Positions 47,083 through 56,300 of a stretch of DNA of 64,000 bases are shown here, in pieces; position 1 is the stretch's first letter, and each line of letters begins with the position of its first letter. The notes under the pieces were generated by a model that was not told where the DNA came from, did no database searches, and saw nothing but the letters and a program-made list of their open reading frames with translations. Source of the DNA: Ctena decussata (Eukaryota; Mollusca; Bivalvia; Lucinida; Lucinidae); assembly GCA_963989385.1 (NCBI GenBank), contig OZ022510.1, forward strand, positions 30,695,448 to 30,759,447, read 5' to 3'. The position numbers were made by a program, and so were the translations under genes.

Positions 47083-47754
47083 AGGCCCAGTCTCACTGTC
47101 TCGTTTTGAGGGTTAAGTTTTACTACATTTCCCGCCCTACGTTTGGCAAAAAATGAACCCCGTTTTATAAGTGTTTAGGTGTTGATACGTTTCTAGAACG
47201 TTTCAAAAACGTTTAACTACGATTTACTCCGTATTGCCCGGTTATCAAACGGCTTAGTGCCACGCTTTTAGAAGGGACGAGGAAAGTTTACTTATCTACA
47301 ACGATTCCGTACGTTTTACTAGGGACTATTAGGTAATGTCCGGTATAATTACCTAGCCAAAGTGACGTTTGAGTAAGTATCGCAAAACAGAACAAATCGT
47401 AATAAGACGCAGAATAAAACGTCACGAAACGTACTAAGACGTGGGATAGCGTATATGATGCGTAGTAGTACGTACATGACTTTCACGTATGGCTACGTAT
47501 TTAAAACGTTTCATCTACGTTCTAGTACGTACACACTACGTTTCAATACGTTTTTACTACGCATACAGTTAGTATTTTGAAATGATACGTTTAAGTCGAA
47601 TTTTCAGTTCAAACGTAGCTAGGCCTCGTATGTAGATGTGTATATCCTTATATTAAACGTATTCACTACGTTTTAATACGCATATTCCCGTTTTGGTACG
47701 TTTGAAATACTAAGAAAAATCTAGTCCTCAATACGTGATAGTGAGACTGAGGCT
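47083..47754. mobile_element. ACGT-rich TIR element, copy 1
   Basis: The left end AGGCCCAGTCTCACTGTC and the reverse complement of the right end AGCCTCAGTCTCACTATC form terminal inverted repeats. The interior is crowded with ACGTTT, TACGT and CTACGTTTTA strings in both orientations. The base following the right end suggests a TAA-like target duplication, but the left flank fits only loosely. No coding frame. A Harbinger-like origin is possible and unproven. Confidence 0.6.
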
Positions 47755-47778
47755 TACAGGACCACCAGGTAATTCTTG

Positions 47779-49050
47779 TTACGTTTTTGTACGTATTTAA
47801 AGCGTTTCGACTACGTTTTAGTATGTATTACATCACGTTTTACTACGTGTTGCTACGTTTTACTACGGATATGCTACGCATATCAAAATACCATGTTTGA
47901 GTTAAACATTCTAAAACAAACGTAACTAGACCATGTATTTAGCTATATCTACAGTATGACTGGAAATTATTGAGAATTTTTACCCAATTTCATCTAGTAT
48001 ATTTCTAGCTTCATATGAAATAAATGAAATGGAGTTGACATGCTGTTGGTATATTCATCATTGAACTACAATGTGATGGCTTTGATATTTGTCAGTCATT
48101 TAACTGACATGGATTATCTCCCCTTTAATTAAATAAGCACAAAATTTGAGCAAAATCACAATATAAGATGAAATTTTAAATAAAATGTCTACAAGAAAAC
48201 ACTAAAGAAAGTTACTATATTTAAAATTACTTTTTCAGATACAAAACAACACTGCTGTGCAATCAGAAGTTATGTGTGATACAACCATTATTTTACAAGG
48301 AACTATTTGGCACTGAGCAACAGCGAGATTTTCACCAAATTCTAAGAAAATGGTAAATCTTAAGCAGGGTCGACTACTGGATGTAGTCGCTTAATGAAAA
48401 GTAATAATGACAGACAAGCATAACTATACAAGTGCAAACACTAGTGATGTATATGTCATATGACATCATAAAATAAGATCACTCTGGTTGAATATTCATT
48501 TCACTATGTCTTGAATTTTGCAGAGCCCAAAATTTATGTGATTTTACCGTGTTTCCACCGAACCCAATTTTCAAATGCTTAAAAATCTTAGTTACCAACA
48601 GTAAGACTGAAATATTTTAGAACATATAACAGCATTGATCATCATGATATTGTTTAAAAATAATTAACACAAACCAGAATTTGCTAGCTTACAGCAGTGT
48701 TGTCTAGTATAAGACATACAATATGAAAAGCTCTCGAAAATCCATCTTATTTTGCGCTTTTAGAGCCCAAGGTCCAACAAATACACACAAACCACTGAAA
48801 ATGCCAGTAAGACGAAATATAATAGCTAGAAATTATTTATTATATTTCTTTCTTAATATTCCAATATGCAAAGGATTTTCTGGAACAACCAGAATGAACA
48901 TAAATTGAAAAATGCAATTCTCAATAATTTCTTGTCATACTATATATACGTTTTCACTATGTTTAACAGCATATACTGCCGTTTTGCCAAATTTTAAAAC
49001 GTAGTAAAACCTAGCCCGCAATATATGACAGTGAGACTGTGGCTTAAGCC
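47779..49050. mobile_element. ACGT-rich TIR element, copy 2, 5'-truncated and split
   Basis: 47779-47952 aligns with the interior of copy 1 (CTACGTTTTAGTA, then CAAACGTAACTAG). After a 989-bp insertion, 48942-49050 aligns with the end of copy 1 and finishes in the same terminus (GACAGTGAGACTGTGGCT). The left TIR is missing. The split alignment shows the inner element arrived after this one. Confidence 0.6.
47953..48941. mobile_element. 989-bp TIR element, possibly hAT-type, nested
   Basis: The terminal inverted repeats begin AGTATGAC and continue AAATTATTGAGAATT; 24 of 26 positions agree. The flanks ATATCTAC (47945-47952) and ATATATAC (48942-48949) agree at 7 of 8 positions, suggesting an aged 8-bp target duplication as in hAT elements. 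The interior is AT-rich; its longest frame (48723-48908) has no recognisable domain. It splits a second ACGT-rich element (see 47779-49050). Confidence 0.65.
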
Positions 49051-49054
49051 AAAC

Positions 49055-50010
49055 CAAATGACAGGAGTTTTGCAGTAACAGACAACTCAGTATAACAAAG
49101 AGAACTGCAGTAGAAGGAATCACCATTGAATAGTCAATACATGTAATAAAATCAATGTTCTGCATGCACTTCTGATGCATCACCAAATAATATGAGTTCG
49201 GCTTGCACAGGAGCCATCAAACCAATCAGTGAGATGTCGAACAGCTCCGTTTACGTCTCCTCATTTACTTTCCGAAAAATGGGAAGACATGAACTATCCG
49301 GCCGATGTTTTGAGGGGATGATTAGGTAAATGGAATGCTCATGGTTTATTGGTTACTGATTAGTTCAAAACGTTTGTAGTATAGATGTGTATATATAGTA
49401 GCAACTAGCTAAATTGCAGAAGATATGGTAGTCAGATATAACATAGAGACAATTTTCAATCTCTTCCTGAATCCCCAGGAACTCATTTATTGACGAAGGT
49501 TTGAAAGAAATGCAAAGATCCGGCAGTTTGCTTCATAGACGGGTTTCTCTTTTTACAATAAAAACAATTCATTGGTCAGAACTCGTAAATCGTAGAAATA
49601 CTAACAAATCCGCAATTTCAAGATAGCGATATGCCAATTATAAGCAGTAAGCATCGCTTGCCTGCTTCGATAACACATCCGCCATGTCTATATATCTGAG
49701 GGAATGGTGATTGAAGTTGAAAGCCGGTAACCAGAGCCTGACCATGGTTCAACCGCGGCCATCAAATCGGAAATACATATTGAAGCTGTATATCAATAAG
49801 GCAATGATGTCTCCTAGAACATAGATACACAACAACAACAAACAACATTTTAAAATAACATTGAGATCAAAGCAACCTGTTCATTTAAACGTTTGTTGGT
49901 TTGGGCAGTATATGTAAAGCGATTATATCGGTTCCTGATCATTGCCTTCTCATCTTGCAAGATCTTCGCAACGCACAAACAGATTTAAAAATGACGAATC
50001 AACGTATTAC
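49055..50010. other. No feature seen
   Basis: AT-rich, no frame of note; leads into the ACGTC-rich sequence before the 50.2-kb hairpin. Confidence 0.5.
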
Positions 50011-50204
50011 ATTTTATCATATGACGTCGCTGTTATTCAGTGGATAACGTCGTGTCATAAAAATCATATGACCACACGTGTAATAACACTTTGGCGCGTA
50101 CATGTAACGTCATTGACAACGTCCGTGTCAACAATACGTCTTTTATTGAAATAATATTCAGTTTGAAGGCGTTAAAATCCAATTTTAAGGGTCATATTAT
50201 AAAC

Positions 50205-50303
50205 AGAATCTTACACTCGTAATCATTTCATATGAAATTTATGAAACTCGTCGAATGCTCGTTTCATAAATTTCATATGAAATGACAACTCGTGTAAGAT
50301 TCT
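50205..50303. repeat. 99-nt near-perfect hairpin
   Basis: AGAATCTTACACTCGT, then CATTTCATATGAAATTTATG pair with CATAAATTTCATATGAAATG and ACTCGTGTAAGATTCT around a 13-nt loop (TCGTCGAATGCTC). A TATATAAGG follows at once. The left flank (50015-50135) is rich in ACGTC and has CACGTG-like and TGACGTC sites. Confidence 0.85.
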
Positions 50304-50304
50304 C

Positions 50305-50313
50305 TATATAAGG
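50305..50313 (+). promoter_or_regulatory. Candidate TATA box
   Basis: TATATAAGG, 84 bp before the ATG of a possible signal-peptide exon. A start site would fall near 50335-50340 (CTTTGTTTCA). It abuts a hairpin repeat, so it may belong to that repeat instead of to a host gene. Confidence 0.4.
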
Positions 50314-50388
50314 CTGCAAGAACACTCGAACTTTGTTTCACCGGGCTGACTTCTACTAAAATGTCCGTCGGTAGCTCTACCCAGTAGA

Positions 50389-50470
50389 ATGAAGTTTACT
50401 TGTACCGTAGCTGTAGTTTCAGGAGGTTTTACTTTCCTTTTAATCACTTCCACTTTACACACAGCAGAAG
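50389..50470 (+). CDS. Possible first exon encoding a signal peptide
   Basis: From ATG 50389 the frame reads MKFTCTVAVVSGGFTFLLIT and STLHTAE: a basic start, a hydrophobic core and a small-residue end, as in a secretory signal. The reading meets GAAG|GTTAGTGA at 50471, a plausible splice donor, with TAG directly after if unspliced. A TATA box lies 84 bp upstream, and an 8-codon upstream frame (50361-50387) precedes it. No second exon with matching phase (1) could be identified downstream; palindromic and BEL/Pao insertions follow. It could be a chance frame in 28 codons. Confidence 0.35.
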
Positions 50471-50688
50471 GTTAGTGATAAAAAAGAGTTCCCTGTTGTT
50501 TTACAAAATGTAGTAATATACAGGTATTATTTATTATCATATCTGTTTCCACTATTACCATGTCTATTATCGCTACGATGATGATGGGAAGACATTAGAG
50601 AACGTTTCACTAATTACCGGGTTTGTGACGTAAGAGAAGTAAGAGAAGTTTCCAGTAGAAACAAAATATCTGGAAACATTACATTAAT

Positions 50689-50926
50689 TGAGCCGCGACA
50701 CGACAAAACCAACAATGTGGTTGTGCGCCCAACGCAGACTCAGATCAGCCTGGGCATCCGCCCAGTCTGATCAGAGTCTTCGCTGTCCGCATGGTGGTAG
50801 CTTAGACCCTTAACTACTCCATAAAGCACATAGCCAAGACTCTGATCAGACTGGGCGGATGCCCAGGCTGACCTGAGTCTTTGCTGGGCGCACATTCCAT
50901 TTTGTTGGTTTTGTCGTGTCGCGGCT
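50689..50926. mobile_element. Palindromic repeat (TGAGCCGCGACAC family), best-kept copy
   Basis: The outer inverted repeat TGAGCCGCGACACGACAAAA is near perfect. The inner hairpins 50737-50778 and 50838-50879 each have 19-bp arms (17 and 16 pairs) around a 4-nt loop (ATCC/GGAT). AAAATATCTGGAAAC (15 bp) occurs at 50663-50677 and again at 50927-50941, just after the right end; an 11-nt AT-rich stretch separates the left copy from the element. Confidence 0.82.
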
Positions 50927-51149
50927 AAAATATCTGGAAACGTTTGCTACCGCTGTCAGCAGTTTGGCTTACTGAATTGTTCTAGTTTAATGACCCCATT
51001 TTCTCCTTGCGACGGGCGACGCAGAATTATTAACCAATTAGCTTTTGTTTCGGCGATAAGACCTGTTGCATGCAAAGAATTTCCCGCCGTAGAAAACTGA
51101 TAAGCATTGCTCCTTTTGATTACGCGTACGTTGTCCACGTTGTCATCAT

Positions 51150-51400
51150 TATTACAATGGCGGCACTCATGCAGTTGAGAAGAAGAAGCCGTTTCCATCA
51201 CTATTTTATTGGCAGCCTCATGTAGTTGAGACGAAGAAGCCGTTTCCATCTCTATTAAAATGACAACACTCAAGAAAGTGAGAAGAAGAAGTCTTTGCCA
51301 GAATTATTATTAAGGCAGCCTGATGAAGTTGAGAAGAAGCCGTTACCATCATTATGATTATGTCTGCACTCGTGAACTTTAGAAGTAGAAGGGGAAGAGC
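51150..51400. repeat. Degenerate ~50-bp tandem repeat, 5 units
   Basis: Units share GGCAGCCTCATGTAGTTGAG, then AAGAAGAAGCCGTTTCCATC and a TATT-rich end. They start near 51156, 51211, 51259, 51314 and 51363 and diverge strongly in the last two. Confidence 0.75.
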
Positions 51401-51462
51401 AACGTGGACTCAGTTTCAATAGTAGATGCTTATGCGTTATGTTTTAAGCGTTTTGTGCTCTC

Positions 51463-51723
51463 ATGAAGGGTAATATCAAGCTGCTAAAGCGTTACGCTTC
51501 ATTCGCCTGTTGGCAAACATACTGCAAAATACTTGCAAGACGTTGGGCTTTAAGAAAAACATGGTATACAATTAAACTCTTAAATAGTTCCTTCAAGAGC
51601 AGAGAATACATTCAGAAGAAGGAACATGGGCCAGACTACGTAGTTTCGGCTAATAAAGCCTCGTCAGTGACCCTGACAATATCTGGTGACGAAATCAGAG
51701 AAAAGCATACTGAAATTTCTTAA
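51463..51723 (+). CDS. 86-codon frame, no recognised product
   Basis: Open from ATG 51463 to TAA 51721. The product is basic (LLKRYASFACWQTYCK, ILARRWALRKTW) and ends in SSVTLTISGDEIREKHTEIS. No domain is recognised. Base composition is less AT-rich than the flanks and the last third has protein-like residues, so a coding exon or decayed repeat ORF is possible. No start or splice signal decides it. Confidence 0.2.
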   Translation: MKGNIKLLKRYASFACWQTYCKILARRWALRKTWYTIKLLNSSFKSREYIQKKEHGPDYVVSANKASSVTLTISGDEIREKHTEIS

Positions 51724-51869
51724 TTTTAATTGGGCAGTCGATTCAAAGACTGAATAGTATCTGAAAGGATCCAAATAATATAAAATACGATGATCTAGAA
51801 TAATAGAATACAAACCTATTTGATGAATGAACATGATTGCTTAGTATTATGATACAGTATGACCTGATG

Positions 51870-52375
51870 GTTAACTTCATAATAAAAGTAAGTCACAGTG
51901 ACCTGGGTTTATGATCCAGTAAATTTACCTCATTTTTCTTACACTATTTCAGGGATTTACCTTATACCAGGGCTAAAGGTGAGTAACCTCATATCAATCG
52001 TTGGTCACCAGGACCTAAATTGCATGGTCCAGTGATTGTGCTCTGTATTTCTATCACTGTTTTTATGGATTTGCATTTTGCTTGGGTCAAGGATTTGGCC
52101 TGGTACTATGAGTTGCTTCATACTAGTTGAAGGTCAGTGGGACCTGCATTCCATGGTCTAGTGATTATATCTTCTATTTCTAATACTATCACATGGATTT
52201 GCGTTATACTTGGACTAATAGTTTGGCCCGATACTGTGGGTGACCTCATACTAATAATACGCCAATGTTACCTATATTTCATAGTCAAGTGATATTGCGT
52301 CATATTTTAAATACTATTAGGTTGATTTGCAATATACATGAGTTAATGAATTGGGGTGACACTATGACACATACA
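51870..52375. repeat. Degenerate ~120-130-bp tandem repeat, 4 units
   Basis: Each unit has GTGACCTCATACTAAT, GGTCAGTGGGACCT, CATGGTCTAGTGATTAT, ATGGATTTGC and GGTTTGGCC(C/T)GATACTGTG in order. Starts near 51870, 51980, 52112 and 52231. A lone unit of the same family lies at 62620-62765. Confidence 0.8.
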
Positions 52376-52984
52376 AACTTCTTGGGGTAATCTTGATCGG
52401 CCATGTTATTGCGCAATCAGCTGTTATTATCTCCCTTGACATTTTACACATACTGAATGCGCAATACATTTTGCGGCGCCAATGCTTTATTGACATATGC
52501 GCACTAACAATATACTCTTAGAATATAAAATTTCCTAATCTTTCAAGGAGGAAATTATGACCATTACCAAACGTTTGCTGAATAATGTATGTTCTCAGCT
52601 GTCAGCTTTCTCATGTCGAAAATACCCGTTGGTTGTTTACATTCAAAATACAGTTTTCACCGAATTTTTTGTTAACAGGAAATAATTTTCCCTGTATCTT
52701 GGGTCAGTTTAAAATACGATAATATATGGTTGCTATGGTAAACATATTCATTTTAATGGTAAACACATTGCTTAAAGTAGTTGGGGGTACAGTTCGTTAC
52801 AATTCGTTTCTGCTGAAAAAAGCTGGAAAAAATGCTTGATTCATAATTTCAAGCTTTTCAATGATCATCTATACCCCACAAATAAAAAATGCTATGTCGT
52901 GAATGATGCTTTTCAGAATCTTTTCATTAAATGTGTACTTAAAATTGATTTAAATCTAAAGAAACGATCAATGGCAGTAGTGGC
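52376..52984. other. Target region of the BEL/Pao insertion
   Basis: AT-rich, no gene; ends at the CGATA duplication. Confidence 0.55.
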
Positions 52985-52989
52985 CGATA

Positions 52990-53276
52990 TGAGGAAAAGA
53001 GATAATTGATTTTACGACATCATGCTTTTGGTGGTGTTATTTGAATGTTAGACTTGTTTACGTGATGTGGCGTTAGACGTATCGCAACGGAACGTCGGTT
53101 ACGCTACGTCGGTTACGTTACGTCGGTTACTAGGGAATGGGTTTTTTAGTTTTTTAGAAGACGTCGCGGGTAATCGTATGGGCCAATATCATATTAAAGT
53201 ATCGAAATAAATTGGAATTTGCATACGAACTTGGTTTTCTGGAGTTATTTCCATAATCGGGAAATTCTACGGACCA
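52990..53276 (+). repeat. 5' LTR of BEL/Pao element
   Basis: 287 bp, TG...CA, same as 59279-59565 by eye. It holds a CCAAT motif near 53183, an AT-rich TATTAAA-like stretch near 53193, and AATAAA at 53206-53211 that could serve as the polyadenylation signal in the 3' copy. At about 53091-53127 three tandem 13-14-bp units of the form ACGTCGGTTACG(C/T)T form a CpG-rich internal repeat. The U3/R/U5 borders cannot be fixed from sequence alone. Confidence 0.95.
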
Positions 53277-53281
53277 GAAAT

Positions 53282-53299
53282 TGGTAGCAGAGCGAGGTT
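53282..53299 (+). other. tRNA primer-binding site of BEL/Pao element
   Basis: Five bases after the 5' LTR the sequence reads TGGTAGCAGAGCGAGG, starting with the TGG that pairs with a tRNA 3' CCA end. Position and first bases fit minus-strand primer binding. I did not assign the primer tRNA; its 3' end would be complementary to this stretch. Confidence 0.8.
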
Positions 53300-53340
53300 A
53301 AGAGACATTAAATCGAAGTAAATACGGAATTTACGGAAAA

Positions 53341-56300
53341 ATGGCGTCGTTGGAGAACGGCATCAACGGAGATGATCTGCGGGAACATGGCGATCCAACA
53401 GGGACAGCTGGCGTTTTCACAGACTTGGAAGCGGACTTGAAAAGGGAAAAGTTCCGCGCTAAATCAAACTTCACACGGATTAAAAACAAGGTATTGTTTT
53501 TGATAGATCAGCCGGAAAAGCCAGGCTACCGGGAGATTCAGGAGGCATGTAATAAAATGGACAATGCTATGGAAAGCGCCATGGACGTGATGTCAAGACT
53601 GTCCGAACTTTTCGGGAAAAATAAGGAAAAACAGCTAAACAATAAAGTAATGCTCGAGATGGAGAAGCTGGATGATGAATTTTCGACAACATACGCGGCG
53701 GCGCAGCAATATATCCACGCACAAAAGGAACAGTCAAGTGAAACTTCGGAAATACATTCAATTGACTTGCTGAGCCGAATGAACATTTCTGACCAGTCGG
53801 AAACATACAGAAAAGGAGAGTTCAACGTTTCACAAGAGGTACGAACTGTTGATTCTTACAGTAATGTCTGCAATTCGGTGCCATTAAAAAGCAGTGAAAA
53901 AGAAACAAACAGTACCACCGAATACCAGAAAAATGCCACGGTTTATGGAGCAGAACCACAGCAAGCACTTAATAAGGACATGTCGCTGCCAAATGAACAG
54001 TCTCAAGAGCTTCATCGCCACGTAGTGAGAAAAACCAGCATGAACGCCGCGGCAACACCGTTCGAACCAACTGCTACATGTAGTAACAACACTCCCCCCA
54101 CGATTGGGCAAGATTTATGGAGGCAGTTAAAACGTGTGCAGATACCTGTATTCGCCGGCGAAAAGAAAAACTACCAAAGTTGGAAGGCATCTTTCCTCGC
54201 CTGCATCGATTCTGCACCGGCAACCGCCGAATACAAGCTACTGCAACTTCGGCAGTACGTCTCCGGGGAGGCTCTGAAGGTAATCGACAACCTGGGACAC
54301 TCCGCTGCTGCCTACGAAGCAGCCAAGGATCGCTTAGAAAGAAAGTACGGTGGAAAGCGTAGGCAGATAGCATTATACCTGGAAGAGTTGGAGGAGTTTC
54401 CGCAGATACGGCAGGGTCACGCGAAGGATATAGAAGAATTTGCTGATCTTCTAGACATTGCAATGATCAACCTACAAGAGGCCGGACAACACCATGAGCT
54501 CGGTGTTGGGTCGCTCTACGCGAAGCTACAGCGCAAGATACCCGAGGCAATGCTAGCGAGGTACCATCGCTGGGTGTTCGAGTATAATAAAGAAGAGTCA
54601 GTGCTATCATTACGGGAGTGGATATTGCAAGAATCAGAATTCCAGACGATAGCCACAGAGGCAGTTCGCGGGTTGTCTGGAAAGTCTACAAAACCACCAT
54701 CTCGCCCAACACCCAGACAGGGGAACCAGCGAACATTTTTTGGTGAAGCAGATTCTGGCCGTAATTCGAAGAAAATGCCTTGCCTCGATTGCGGAAAGAA
54801 TCATGGCATATGGAACTGTCCAGAATTCAATCGAAGAAAAGTGGCAGATAGATGGAATTTCGCTAAACACAATCAGTTATGCTTTCGCTGTTTAGCTCAA
54901 GGGCATCAGGGTAAAGCATGTCCTAGAAGTCGACAATGCGGCCAAGACGAGTGTAAGGACTTACATCACAGGCTGTTGCATAAAAATGGATCCACCAGAC
55001 CAACTTCGGTAAATTTGGATAAATTGTCGAAAGTAGTAGGTACCGGCACTATAGGGCCGCAAGATCGGGACAGTAGCCTTACGGAGGGGAAAGAGCAGAC
55101 AACAATGGTCACTCAAAGCAACATCAGAGCAAACTTTATAGGGCTTCGTACGGTGCCAGTCATTCTGAAAAATGGTGAACGGTCTTTGAAAATTAATGCC
55201 TTGCTAGACGACGCCAGTACAAAATCCTACATCAATGCTGACGTCGCAGCTGAGCTAGGTCTACAGGGAAGAACCGAGAAAATGACCGTGAATGTACTGA
55301 ACGGACAGGTGGAGACATTTGAGACTAAGCCTATCAACGTGGAACTCATGAGTATAACCGGCAACGTAAGCACAATGGTTAGCGCGTGCACGGTAGACAG
55401 AGTGACGGGTAACATGCCGGTTGTAGAATGGAATAAGTCCAAGCAGCAGTGGTCTCACCTAAGAAACATCGACTTCCCAACTTCAGCCACGAGGCCAATT
55501 GTCGACATGCTGTTGGGATTGGACTGCGCCGATCTGCTCTATGCCATTCAGGAAGTTAGAGGAAAACCAGGGGAGCCTATCGCCAGGCTCACACCGCTAG
55601 GATGGACATGCATTGGGAATACCGGGCCAACTTCTCAAGAGGTATGTCATACAAACTTTGCCTACACGTATTTTGTTAAAAATCAGGCTGAAATTCAGCA
55701 GATAAATTCGACGTTGAAACAATTTTGGGAGATCGAAAATGTCCAGTCACCGCATGATGCACCAATAGTTCGCATTGAAGAGCAATTGGCTATGAAAAAG
55801 GTTGAAAGCACGCTTTCGTTCGAGAACCAAATGTACAGAGTTGGTATACCGTGGAAGTCCGATACACGTGCATTGCCAGATAATTATGAGATGGCTCTTA
55901 GAAGATTAGAAAACACAGAGAAACGGTTGAAAAAGTCCCCGGACGTTGCAGAGGCATACAACGAATGCATTGAACGGTACGTCCAGAACGGTTACGTCAC
56001 AAAAGTTCAAGAGCCGGAGCGGTCAACGTCAAGGTGGTACCTTCCACACTTCCCGGTACTAAGACCAGATAAAGACACTACCAAGGTGAGAATTGTCTTT
56101 GACGCATCGGCAAGATACGAAGGTCATTCGCTCAATGACCTGATTCACCAAGGTCCAAAGCTACAGCGGGAACTATTTGATGTTCTACTGCGATTCAGAC
56201 GACAACCAGTTGCACTTGTATGCGATATTGCGGAAATGTACCTGCGAATTGGTATAGCTCATGAAGACAAGCCTTTTCATCGATTCCTATGGAGGGGAAT

